Source: Frankiaceae bacterium (lineage in GTDB: Bacteria; Actinomycetota; Actinomycetes; JAVEEJ01). From it: a DNA stretch of 20,605 bases. The notes beneath the pieces are model-generated. The model was not told the DNA's origin. It made no database searches and saw nothing but the letters and a program-made list of their open reading frames with translations. Made by a program: the position numbers and the translations under genes. Location: assembly GCA_030840515.1 (NCBI GenBank), contig JAVEEJ010000213.1, positions 1 to 20,605 of the forward strand. The letters run 5' to 3'. Shown here piece after piece: positions 7,770-14,743 of the stretch (the stretch's first letter is position 1; each line of letters opens with the position of its first letter).

Positions 7770-8618
7770 ATGGACGAGCAGTTCACACCCGAGCAGGTCG
7801 ACGACGTCGAGGCCCACGGTCTCAAGGAGATCGCCGCAGGCATCGCCGCGGTCGGCGCCGTGAGCACCGGCGGCGCGGCAATGGCAGCGATGAGCGGCCC
7901 GTCGATCCCGCCGGCCCCGATCGTGCAGCAGGCCCGTGACGACGTCACGACGATGGCCGGTCACGCGACGGGTGCGGCGAACACTCTCGCCGGCGACGCA
8001 GGCCGCGCCGCGAACAACACCGCGACCAACACCGTCACGGCAGCTCACGACGTCGCCGACCCGTGGGTCGGGTTCGCCCAGCGCACGGCCGCGGACGCCC
8101 AGGACACGATCGACGGCACGGTCGCCCAGTCCGTCGGCAGCATCGACCGCGCCGTCGGCGATGCAGGTCGGCTCGCGACCTCCACCGCCAACAGCGCTGT
8201 CTCCACGGTCAACGCGACGGCGACCACGGCGCAGCGGACTGCGACCAAGGCGGTCGACACCGCCAGCGCGACGGTGCGCAACACCACGGCAACCGTCGAC
8301 CGCACCGCAGCCTCGGCGGCGGCCACCGCGATGACCGTCGTGCGCACGGTGCAGGACCTGGCGAACCACTGGACCGTCAACGTGGGCGTCGCTGGTGCGG
8401 CCGCCAAGGCCGCCGGCAGCCTGACCAACCCGAGTGGCACCGTCACGCTGACGGACTCCACCGGCGGCGTCCTGGCCAGCGCCGACATCCACGACGGCAA
8501 CGCCACCCTGAGCTTCGTCACGCCGGCCGGCGGCGGCACGTTCACCCTGCACTACCCGGGCGACGGGCTCTTCGGGCCGACCCAGCTCCCGCTGCACCTT
8601 CCGGCGCACGCGATCTAA
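7770..8618 (+). CDS. Protein with 11-residue (hendecad) helical repeats and a C-terminal Ig-like domain
   Basis: The protein has 282 residues and no recognised family. An acidic N-terminus (MDEQFTPEQVDDVEAHGLKE) precedes a hydrophobic Ala/Gly segment (21-43) and a Pro hinge (SIPPAP). Residues 57-199 divide into 13 consecutive 11-residue units. Units such as GAANTLAGDAG, GSIDRAVGDAG and RLATSTANSAV carry Ala, Val or Ile at positions 3, 7 and 10, so a long amphipathic or coiled helix is expected. Residues about 200-282 (SGTVTLTD, GGVLASADI, GTFTLHYPGDGLFGP) look like a beta-sandwich Ig-like domain. There is no clear cleavable signal peptide, so secretion is uncertain. ATG 7770 is chosen for the GAGGGG 9 nt upstream; an open frame back to 7515 lacks such a site. 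It converges on the subtilase gene. LEA-, phasin- or apolipoprotein-like roles are only analogies. Confidence 0.75.
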   Translation: MDEQFTPEQVDDVEAHGLKEIAAGIAAVGAVSTGGAAMAAMSGPSIPPAPIVQQARDDVTTMAGHATGAANTLAGDAGRAANNTATNTVTAAHDVADPWVGFAQRTAADAQDTIDGTVAQSVGSIDRAVGDAGRLATSTANSAVSTVNATATTAQRTATKAVDTASATVRNTTATVDRTAASAAATAMTVVRTVQDLANHWTVNVGVAGAAAKAAGSLTNPSGTVTLTDSTGGVLASADIHDGNATLSFVTPAGGGTFTLHYPGDGLFGPTQLPLHLPAHAI

Positions 8619-8655
8619 AGGCGGTCTCCCGCTCTAGGGCGGATCTCTGGGGGAA

Positions 8656-8691
8656 CGGTGAGGCGGACGGCATCAGCCGTCCGCCTCACCG
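8656..8691. terminator. Bidirectional hairpin between convergent genes
   Basis: A perfect 15-bp stem (8656-8670 with 8677-8691) has a 6-nt loop, CATCAG. It starts 38 nt after the stop of the plus-strand gene. Its right part also encodes the last residues of the convergent subtilase, whose stop is in the loop/stem at 8673. No U-tract is present, which is usual in high-GC actinobacteria. Confidence 0.75.
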
Positions 8692-9524
8692 CCATGTGGA
8701 GCGGTTGCGACCGGCCGGACGGCGTTGTCCGCGCAGGAGCGCAGCACGGTCTTGAGTTCGTAGGGCGTGAGGCCGGGGTGCTTGGCGAGCACCAGCGCGC
8801 ACAAGCCCGCAACGTAGGGCGCAGCGAAGCTGTTGCCGGTCGTCCGCATCGTGGCACCGCCCCGCCAGGCCACTTCGACGTCGATACCCGGAGCGCCGAA
8901 GTCGACAGGTGGCGCGTGGTTCGCGACGAAGCCCCCGCCCTGCACCGCGGCGACGCTGATCACGGCGGCGAAGGTCGTGGGATAGGTCGGGCCCGGCAGG
9001 TTGTTGGCTGCGCAGACCAGAGTGGCGCCGGCGAAGTGCACCTCGTCGGCGACGTCGTGCAGCAGGGCCTTGCCCTCCGCGCTACTGCTGCTGAGGCTGC
9101 AGCTGATCACCTGTGCTCCCTCGCGCACCGCCCACCGGATCCCCGCCGCGAATGTCCTGGCCTGACCGGTCAACCGGTCCCCCAGGACCCGCGCGCTGAT
9201 CAGCTCCACCCCCGGGGCGACACTTCGGATGACACCGGCGCACGCCGTCCCGTGACCCACCGGGTCCCCGCCGTCGTCGGGCTCTTCGCGAGCACCACGC
9301 GGGGCCCTGCTGTCCGCGACGAACGCCGCAGCCCTACTCACCCCGCCCACCCGCGGGTGGTCGGCCTCGACACCGCCGTCGACCACGGCGACCACCACAC
9401 CGGTGCCGTCACTTCCGCCCCAGGCCCAGCCTCGGTCGACAGGAGTGACAAGCGGCAGCGGGCTGACGACCCGGAGCCTGCCGGGCGCCAGTGCATCCGA
9501 CCAGGCAGGGCGCAGGCTCACCAC
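8673..9524 (-). CDS. Subtilisin-family (S8) serine peptidase without signal peptide
   Basis: This is a compact S8 peptidase of 283 residues with a full catalytic set: D49 in VAVVDGGV, H91 in GHGTACAGVI, oxyanion N175 in CAANN, and S232 in GNSFAAPYVAG. There is no signal peptide and essentially no prodomain, since the catalytic domain begins at about residue 35. It is therefore probably cytoplasmic, or exported by another route. Five cysteines (C95, C142, C171, C242, C264) are many for a subtilase. GTG 9524 lies 9 nt after GGAG. GTG 9521, overlapping the upstream TGA, is equally possible. It overlaps the GAF gene by a few bases, so the two are coupled and probably work together. Its substrate is unknown. 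The end of the gene lies in a strong hairpin shared with the convergent gene at 7770-8618. Confidence 0.88.
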   Translation of the reverse strand: MVSLRPAWSDALAPGRLRVVSPLPLVTPVDRGWAWGGSDGTGVVVAVVDGGVEADHPRVGGVSRAAAFVADSRAPRGAREEPDDGGDPVGHGTACAGVIRSVAPGVELISARVLGDRLTGQARTFAAGIRWAVREGAQVISCSLSSSSAEGKALLHDVADEVHFAGATLVCAANNLPGPTYPTTFAAVISVAAVQGGGFVANHAPPVDFGAPGIDVEVAWRGGATMRTTGNSFAAPYVAGLCALVLAKHPGLTPYELKTVLRSCADNAVRPVATAPHGGEADG

Positions 9525-10228
9525 CCGGTGGCACTCCAGTCGGCCACGTCGCTGAGCAGGCGCAGCGCGAGCTGCCGCTCGCGTGGTCCTGCGGAAGCCA
9601 GCGTCCGGAATGCCGCCGCCACCTCGGCAAGCTCCGCCGACTCGCCCGAGTCCCGCAACCGCGCGGCCAGCTGTGGCGCGCCCTCGGCCTCGAACGCCGC
9701 TGCGAGCACGACGCCGAGCTGGCGGTCGCGCTCGACGGCGCTGATCGCCAACGCCGCCTGCCGGGCGAACAGGCCGAGCAGCTGCAGGTCGTCCTCTGCT
9801 CCAGCGCGCCGCTCGTCCCGGTCAAGCACCTCGATCACGCCCAGGAGCGCCTCGTCGGTCGCGATCGGGCACGCGAGGATTGCCCGCGGGACGTAGCCGG
9901 TCGCCGACGCCACGTCACTGGCGAACCTCGGATCCTCAGACAGCTCGCTCACGGCCAGGGGCTGACCCGTGGTGGCCACCCAGCCGGCGATCCCGCGCCC
10001 GGCCGGCAGCCGCAGCCCGCTGACGGACTCGCCCGCGCCGCCCACGACGGTGGTGAAGACCAGCTCGCTGCGGTCGTCGGTCAGCAGCGCGATCGAGCAG
10101 CCGGTGGCGTTGAAGACGGCCAGCGCGGTGCGCACCACGAGCTCGACGAAGCTCTCGGTCGGGCCACTGAGCGCTGCAGCGACGGATCCGACGACGCGGG
10201 CTGCGTCCAGTGCCCGTTCCTCGTCCAT
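9518..10228 (-). CDS. GAF-domain protein
   Basis: This soluble protein of 236 residues has one GAF domain at about 25-165. Recognisable parts are FVELVVRTALAVFNATGCSI, LPAGRGIAGWVATTGQPLAV, DPRFASDVASATGYVPRAIL and LLGVIEVLDRDE. Residues 166-236 form a helical Ala/Glu/Arg-rich tail. No GGDEF, kinase or HTH output domain follows, so this is a stand-alone sensor or scaffold. Its ligand is unknown. ATG 10228 is preceded by GGGGGA 6 nt upstream. The 3' end overlaps the subtilase start, so the subtilase may be its output partner (inference). It lies 75 nt after the DUF4229 gene and is probably part of the mqnE unit. Related proteins often bind cyclic nucleotides, haem or other small molecules, but no specific ligand residues can be claimed. 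Confidence 0.85.
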   Translation of the reverse strand: MDEERALDAARVVGSVAAALSGPTESFVELVVRTALAVFNATGCSIALLTDDRSELVFTTVVGGAGESVSGLRLPAGRGIAGWVATTGQPLAVSELSEDPRFASDVASATGYVPRAILACPIATDEALLGVIEVLDRDERRAGAEDDLQLLGLFARQAALAISAVERDRQLGVVLAAAFEAEGAPQLAARLRDSGESAELAEVAAAFRTLASAGPRERQLALRLLSDVADWSATGW

Positions 10229-10303
10229 GACGCGTCCCCCTCGGCGTTCAGCGCGGCGTCAGCTGCGTCGGGGCGATCCTGCCAGGGCGAGGCGGGCCGT
10301 GGG

Positions 10304-10579
10304 TCAACCTTGCGGGCGGCCCTGGCGCAGCTGCTCGTCGTACTCGTCCTCGCGCGCTTCCTTCGCCGCGGTCCTCGCCTGTCTGGCAGCGACCTTGGCT
10401 TGCAGCGCGGTCACCATGGCCGCGCGCTGCCGGGCGAGCAGGAAGTAGCTGGCGATCCCGGAGGCGAGTACGGCGACAACAACGAGGACGAGTCCGCCCG
10501 CACCAAGCAGGTAGCCGGCAGCCAGGAAGGCCACGAGCAGCCCGAGGCGGTAGAGGTTGTAGCGAAGGATCGGGCCCAC
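10304..10579 (-). CDS. Small DUF4229-like membrane protein
   Basis: This 91-residue protein has two closely spaced transmembrane helices (about 10-27 and 29-48) after a short MGPILRYNLYRLG start. A charged helical tail (50-91) is rich in Ala, Arg, Lys and Glu and is probably cytoplasmic. Size and layout match the actinobacterial DUF4229 family, which has no known function and which I recall as a frequent neighbour of mqnE. GTG 10579 begins only 2 nt after the mqnE stop, so the pair is almost certainly co-translated. A role in quinone metabolism at the membrane is possible only by association. Confidence 0.8.
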   Translation of the reverse strand: MGPILRYNLYRLGLLVAFLAAGYLLGAGGLVLVVVAVLASGIASYFLLARQRAAMVTALQAKVAARQARTAAKEAREDEYDEQLRQGRPQG

Positions 10580-10581
10580 GG

Positions 10582-11715
10582 TCAGACCCGCATCGCCTGT
10601 GGTGTCTCGCGCCGGTCTGCCACCGGCCCGTCGTACTCGCGGAGAATCTCGTAGCGGGTGTTGCGCTCGACCGGACGGAAACCCGCATCGCGGATCAGCT
10701 CGAGCAGGTCGTCTCGCGTCATCGTCGACGGTGTGCCGAAGCCGTCGGCGTCGTGGGTGATCTTGTACTCGACCACGGAGCCGTCGAGGTCGTCAGCGCC
10801 GTGCTGCAGCGCGAGCTGCGAGAGCGTCAGGCCGTGCATCACCCAGAACACCTTGACGTGGTCGATGTTGTCGAACAGCAGTCGGGAGACCGCAAAGGTC
10901 TTGAGCGCCTCCGCCCCGGTCGCCATCGGAAGGTGCGACAGCGCGTTGTCGTCGTTGTGGAAGCGCAGCGGGATGAAGACGGTGAAGCCGCCGGTCTCGT
11001 CCTGCAGCTCACGCAGGCGCAGCACGTGGTCGACGCGGTGGCGCGGCTCCTCGATGTGCCCGTAGAGCATGGTCGCGGGTGTGCGCAGTCCCTTGGAGTG
11101 CGCGAGCCGGTGGATGCGCGACCAGTCCTCCCAGTGCGTGTCGTGGTCGACGATCTTCTTGCGCACATCCCAGTCGAAGATCTCCGCGCCGCCGCCGGTG
11201 AGTGACTCCAGGCCGGCGTCGATGAGCTCGTCGAGGATCTCGTCGGCCGACAGGCCGCTGATCTTCTCGAAGTAGTGCAGCTCCGTGGCAGTGAACGCCT
11301 TGAGTGCGACGTCCGGCAGCACCTTCTTCAGCTCGCGCAGCACGTTGGGGTAGTACTTCCACGGCAGCGTCGGGTGCAGGCCGTTGACGATGTGCAGTTC
11401 GGTGATGCCGCTCGGCGCCATCTGCTCCGCGAGCCGCACTGCCTCCTCGATGCGCATCGTGTACGCGTCCTTGGCGCCGGGCTTGCGCTGGAAGGAGCAG
11501 TAGGCGCAGGACGCGACGCAGACGTTGGTCAGGTTGAGGTGGCGATTGACGTTGAAGAACGCGGCGTCGCCGTTCTTGCGCGTGCGCACCTCGTGGGCGA
11601 GGCCGCCGAGCCACGCGAGGTCATCGCTGGCGTAGAGCGCGACTCCGTCGTCATAGCTCAGCCGTTCGCCGGCGAGCACCTTCTGCTCGAGCTCGCGCCG
11701 CAGTCCCTTGTCCAC
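10582..11715 (-). CDS. mqnE: Aminofutalosine synthase (radical SAM)
   Basis: MqnE joins 3-[(1-carboxyvinyl)oxy]benzoate to the 5'-deoxyadenosyl radical to give 6-amino-6-deoxyfutalosine. The protein has 377 residues. The cluster motif is CVASCAYC (C66, C70, C73) after FNVNRHLNLTN, with SFQRKPG following. ELHIVNGLHP, TATELHYFEK and SLTGGGAEIF are family hallmarks that separate it from MqnC. GTG 11715 gives the usual MDxGLRRELE start. GAGGA abuts the GTG with no spacing, so it is unlikely to be a useful Shine-Dalgarno sequence. TACGCT at 11727-11722 is 6 nt upstream and would suit a leaderless transcript. It heads a unit with the DUF4229, GAF and subtilase genes, and follows a strong terminator at 11731-11764. 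Confidence 0.96.
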   Translation of the reverse strand: MDKGLRRELEQKVLAGERLSYDDGVALYASDDLAWLGGLAHEVRTRKNGDAAFFNVNRHLNLTNVCVASCAYCSFQRKPGAKDAYTMRIEEAVRLAEQMAPSGITELHIVNGLHPTLPWKYYPNVLRELKKVLPDVALKAFTATELHYFEKISGLSADEILDELIDAGLESLTGGGAEIFDWDVRKKIVDHDTHWEDWSRIHRLAHSKGLRTPATMLYGHIEEPRHRVDHVLRLRELQDETGGFTVFIPLRFHNDDNALSHLPMATGAEALKTFAVSRLLFDNIDHVKVFWVMHGLTLSQLALQHGADDLDGSVVEYKITHDADGFGTPSTMTRDDLLELIRDAGFRPVERNTRYEILREYDGPVADRRETPQAMRV

Positions 11716-11721
11716 TCCTCG

Positions 11722-11727
11722 AGCGTA
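11722..11727 (-). promoter_or_regulatory. Possible -10 element for leaderless mqnE mRNA
   Basis: TACGCT (TANNNT type) ends 6 nt before the mqnE GTG. Leaderless mRNAs are common in actinobacteria. The -35 region would fall inside the neighbouring hairpin, which weakens the call. Confidence 0.35.
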
Positions 11728-11730
11728 CGA

Positions 11731-11764
11731 CGAGGGGCCCCGACCGGCTGGTCGGGGCCCCTCG
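11731..11764 (-). terminator. Strong hairpin terminator after the LPXTG gene
   Basis: A perfect 15-bp GC-rich stem (11731-11745 with 11750-11764) and a 4-nt loop begin 14 nt after the stop of the LPXTG protein gene. It isolates that gene from mqnE. No long U-tract follows. Confidence 0.82.
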
Positions 11765-11778
11765 CCTTGCCTGTGCCG

Positions 11779-13464
11779 TTACTCGATGGTGGAGCGAGTA
11801 CGGCGACGTAGCAGCATGCCGAGACCGATCGCGGCGAGGGCAGCGAGCCCCAGGGCAGCCGGGGCACCCGTGGTCGGCAGCGAGCCACCGCCACCGGATC
11901 CCGGCGTCGTGGTAGCCGTGCTGCCCTGCGTGAAGCTGGCATTGTCCGTCAGCTCCGCGATCGTGACCGTGCCGGCCAGGCTGGACAGCACGTTGTTGAC
12001 CGCGTCGAGGCTGACGCCGGGCAGACCGGCCGCGTTCGGGAGGCCGAGGGACTCCGGCATGGTGAGTGTCGGAAGCCCGATCTTGAGACCAGCGACCGTG
12101 ACGGCGGCCGACGCGGTCTTGCCGACCTTGTCCGTCGTCTTGGTGATGGCGCCGATGGAGATGGTCGGCGCAGTGAACGTCACGCCGGTGATGCTGTTGA
12201 GGACGCTGGCCACCGCGCCCGTGACCGAGGCGAGCGCTGAGGTCAGCTGTGCTGCCTGCGGCAGGGCCGCACCGAGCACATCGACCGTGCCCACGGTGAG
12301 ATGCGCCGACGCGGTGCCGACGGTGTTCGCGGCGGCGGAGGTGCCCGCGGAGATGTTGCCGAGGGTCGCCAGCGGGTCAGCGTCGAGCGCGTTCTTGACA
12401 CCCGTCACGAGGTTCACCAGTGCCGTGACGAGCGCCTGCGCCATGTTGACCGCAAGATTGGCGGCGTTCAGGGCGGTGATCGCGGCGTTGATGGTCGTGG
12501 TCGTCACGGTGTTGGCGGGCACCAGAGCCAGTACGACGTCAATGGCCGCCAGCTGTGGCCCGGTGAGGTTGGCCGCCTGCCACGACACCGCTGAGACAGG
12601 GCTGGTGAGCACCGTCGACCCGAGCGCCGTGTTGATGGCGGCGAGGTTGCTGTCGATGACTGCGAGCTGGGTGGCGACTGTCGAGGCCGCGGCGGTCGCG
12701 GTCCCCTGCTTGGCCACAAGCTCCGCCGTCGCGGCGGCGACGGTGTCTGCCGTGCTGCTGGCGTTGGTCTGGGCGGTGTCCACCGCCGAGTTGAGCGCCG
12801 TGATGCTCGTCCCGGCCGTGGTGGCGACGACGTTGAACAGCGAGTTGAGCTGAGCCACGTTGAGCTTGCTCAGGTCCAGGCCGAGCCCGGAGAGCAGATC
12901 GAGCAGCGTGGGGAGCGCGAGCTGGCTGAGGCTGACCTGCTTGCTGGAGGTGGCCGCAGACTTCGTGACCTGCGAGCTGAGGTTGATCGCACCGGTGCCG
13001 ACTGACAGCGGCGTGCCGAGCACGTTGATGGTGCCGAGCGCCTTGCCGGTCACGCCGGCGATCGCGCTGCCGTTCGCCGCGCTGGCGACCACGTCGACGG
13101 CCGGGCCGGTCAGGCTGGCCAGCCCGCTGGGTAGCGCGACAGTGCCGGCCCCCACATGCTTGGGCGAGTTCGCCGGCGTCACGGTGACGCTGCCGACGCC
13201 GCCGGTCATCGAGCTCCAGATCGGCGTGACGCTGATCGAAGCGGAGTCCGGGTTGGCCGCGGTCGACGAGCTGAGCGAGGCGGTGAGCGCGCGGATGCTC
13301 GCGAGCGCCGCGTCGACCTTCAGCACGGTGATCGAGGAGCCGGCGGAGCCGACGGCCGGGGTGGCGGTGGCCGCACCTGCCGTCCCTGCGATGAGCGGAG
13401 TCGCTACCACCACGGCGGCGGCGAAGGCCGCGGCGCGAGTGGAGCGGGGACGGAGAGCGAGCAC
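11779..13464 (-). CDS. LPXTG-anchored Ala/Thr-rich surface protein
   Basis: The protein has 561 residues. An N-terminal signal peptide (about 1-31, RSTRAAAFAAAVVVATPLI then AGTAGA) and a C-terminal sorting signal are both clear. The latter is LPTTG (529-533), a hydrophobic helix and an RRRTRSTIE tail. Sortase attachment to peptidoglycan is therefore expected, but no sortase gene lies in the window. The mature part is rich in Ala, Thr, Ser, Val, Leu and Asn, has no cysteine, and shows no catalytic motif that I recognise. It could be a stalk, adhesin or wall-layer protein. A Gly/Thr/Ser-rich linker (about 511-528) precedes LPTTG. GTG 13464 follows a GGGGG run at about 5 nt. A strong hairpin follows the gene, and overlapping inverted repeats lie about 70-100 nt upstream, so the gene is probably monocistronic and individually regulated. 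Confidence 0.88.
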   Translation of the reverse strand: MLALRPRSTRAAAFAAAVVVATPLIAGTAGAATATPAVGSAGSSITVLKVDAALASIRALTASLSSSTAANPDSASISVTPIWSSMTGGVGSVTVTPANSPKHVGAGTVALPSGLASLTGPAVDVVASAANGSAIAGVTGKALGTINVLGTPLSVGTGAINLSSQVTKSAATSSKQVSLSQLALPTLLDLLSGLGLDLSKLNVAQLNSLFNVVATTAGTSITALNSAVDTAQTNASSTADTVAAATAELVAKQGTATAAASTVATQLAVIDSNLAAINTALGSTVLTSPVSAVSWQAANLTGPQLAAIDVVLALVPANTVTTTTINAAITALNAANLAVNMAQALVTALVNLVTGVKNALDADPLATLGNISAGTSAAANTVGTASAHLTVGTVDVLGAALPQAAQLTSALASVTGAVASVLNSITGVTFTAPTISIGAITKTTDKVGKTASAAVTVAGLKIGLPTLTMPESLGLPNAAGLPGVSLDAVNNVLSSLAGTVTIAELTDNASFTQGSTATTTPGSGGGGSLPTTGAPAALGLAALAAIGLGMLLRRRTRSTIE

Positions 13465-13532
13465 GGGGACCCCCTGGGCCGGTGTCGGACGAATCGGCCT
13501 TGAGCGTCGCGAACCTGGCGGAGCGGGTCCAT

Positions 13533-13565
13533 GGCCTAGTCGGGCTATTTCGCACTAGGCCCGAC
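13533..13565 (-). promoter_or_regulatory. Overlapping, mutually exclusive inverted repeats upstream of the LPXTG gene
   Basis: GGCCTAGT (13533-13540) pairs with ACTAGGCC (13554-13561). GTCGGGC (13539-13545) pairs with GCCCGAC (13559-13565). Both matches are perfect, but they share bases and so cannot form together. The element ends 69 nt before the GTG at 13464. It could be an RNA switch or attenuator in the leader, or a double operator. Confidence 0.5.
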
Positions 13566-13702
13566 ACCGCCCCCAGCCGGGACAAGCTCAGTCAGATGAA
13601 GATCAACAAGGCCGGATGTGGCGCGTCGGCACCATTCGGCTGCGAACCGGGCCGCCGTCTGGCACGCTTGTTCAGCACAGCCGAGTCGGTGGGGGGACGC
13701 CG

Positions 13703-13759
13703 ATGACGAAATCAGCAAAAGCGATACGCGGCTCACAGCGGTCGTGTAGACACGTCTGA
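13703..13759 (+). CDS. Possible 18-residue small ORF upstream of bldC
   Basis: ATG 13703 follows GGGGGG at 6 nt spacing and opens a short basic peptide (MTKSAKAIRGSQRSCRHV) ending at TGA 13757-13759, 57 nt before bldC. It could be an upstream regulatory ORF or chance. There is no homology evidence. Confidence 0.25.
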   Translation: MTKSAKAIRGSQRSCRHV

Positions 13760-13816
13760 GCAACAAACTCATCGGCCGGCGGAAGATCAGCGCCGGCCAG
13801 CCAAGGGGAGGGCCAC

Positions 13817-14089
13817 GTGGCCGACGCTCGCGAGCGCCTGCTCACACCGGGAGAGGTAGCAAGCCTCTTCCGCGTGGATCCGAAGACAGTCACGCGCTGG
13901 GCGGCCGCTGGCCGGATCGGCAGCATCAGGACCCCTGGCGGCCACCGACGCTTCCGCGAGTCCGAGGTCCGGGCTCTCCTGCGGGGCGACATCTCGATGG
14001 ACATCGACACCCCGGCTCAGCGCCCGGCGCCCGACGCCGAGGCGGCACCCGCGACGACTACCGGGCTGAGCGACGCCGCACCCGCCTGA
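13817..14089 (+). CDS. bldC: BldC-like MerR-type DNA-binding regulator
   Basis: This 90-residue protein is a single small winged-helix DNA-binding domain. LLTPGEVASLFRVDPKTVTR (8-27) is followed by WAAAGRIGSIRTPGGHRRF and RESEVRALLRGD, the highly conserved BldC/MerR-excisionase-like core. BldC controls the onset of development in Streptomyces by cooperative binding to direct repeats. In non-sporulating actinobacteria the role is less clear. A Pro/Ala/Thr-rich disordered tail (61-90) follows. GTG 13817 is preceded by GGGGAGGG at about 5 nt, a very strong Shine-Dalgarno sequence. It is divergent from the LPXTG gene and convergent with ubiX, so it stands alone. It could regulate the divergent surface-protein gene, which is inference only. 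Confidence 0.93.
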   Translation: MADARERLLTPGEVASLFRVDPKTVTRWAAAGRIGSIRTPGGHRRFRESEVRALLRGDISMDIDTPAQRPAPDAEAAPATTTGLSDAAPA

Positions 14090-14091
14090 CC

Positions 14092-14122
14092 CCCGGCTGA
14101 AAGCCCGCAACAGGAAGCCGGG
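14092..14122. terminator. Weak candidate hairpin between bldC and ubiX
   Basis: CCCGGCT (14092-14098) pairs with AGCCGGG (14116-14122) across a 17-nt loop, at the junction of the two convergent genes. The stem is short, so this is tentative. Confidence 0.35.
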
Positions 14123-14743
14123 TCAGCCTCGGTTCGTCCCGAGCTCGCCCGTCCAGCGCGTGTAGAGGTCGTGCTCGACCGACAGCGCGTCGAGCACCCG
14201 GCCCGCCACGAAGTCCACGAGCTGCTGCACGTCCCGCGCTCCGGCGTAGAACGCCGGACTCGCGGGCAGCACCACCGCCCCTGCCTCGTCGAGGGCCAGC
14301 ATCTGCTGCAGGGTCGCGCGCGAGAGCGGGGTCTCGCGGGGAACCACCACGAGCGGTCGCCGCTCCTTGAGAGTCACCGCGGCCGCGCGCTGCAACAGGT
14401 CCTTGCTCAGACCCAACGCGATTCCGGCCACCGCAGCGGTGCTCGCAGGGACGACGACCATGCCCCTTGTCGGGTAGGAGCCGCTCGACGGCCCGGCCGC
14501 GAGGTCACCCGGCGCCCAGTGACCGAGCCGGTCCAGGTCGCGGTCACCCAGCCACTGCTGGGCACTGTCCTTCCAGCGCCCGTCGCCCCACTGCACCCCC
14601 GTCTCGTCGAGCAGGGTCAGGCGGGCGGCGCGGGACACGACCAGGTCCACATGCCCGCCCGCGTCGAGCAGCGCGCCGATGACGGCCTTCGCGTACGGCG
14701 TGCCACTCGCACCGCTTACCCCGACCACCCATGGCGCGCTCAC
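14123..14743 (-). CDS. ubiX: Flavin prenyltransferase (UbiX family)
   Basis: UbiX makes prenylated FMN, the cofactor required by UbiD-type decarboxylases. The protein has 206 residues, normal for the family. The N-terminus WVVGVSGASGTPYAKAV carries the GASG nucleotide-binding motif. MVVVPASTAAVAGIALGLSKDLLQRAA and the later LVVVPRETPLSRATLQQML are also UbiX hallmarks. GTG 14743 is chosen because it overlaps the TGA of mqnP (GTGA) and gives the standard N-terminus. A longer open frame to 15097 is only an Arg-rich shadow of mqnP. With ubiD two genes upstream and mqnP between them, it forms the prenylation-decarboxylation block for 1,4-dihydroxy-6-naphthoate. It is the last gene of the ccdA-to-ubiX unit. 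Confidence 0.95.
   Translation of the reverse strand: MSAPWVVGVSGASGTPYAKAVIGALLDAGGHVDLVVSRAARLTLLDETGVQWGDGRWKDSAQQWLGDRDLDRLGHWAPGDLAAGPSSGSYPTRGMVVVPASTAAVAGIALGLSKDLLQRAAAVTLKERRPLVVVPRETPLSRATLQQMLALDEAGAVVLPASPAFYAGARDVQQLVDFVAGRVLDALSVEHDLYTRWTGELGTNRG

Larger units (their letters stand above)
13465..13816. other. Divergent intergenic region between the LPXTG gene and bldC
   Basis: These 352 bp are lower in GC in parts, as expected of a promoter region. They hold two overlapping inverted repeats (13533-13565), a possible 18-codon ORF (13703-13759) and a short palindrome CGTGT-AG-ACACG (13743-13754). No convincing -35/-10 pair was found for either gene. Confidence 0.55.
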
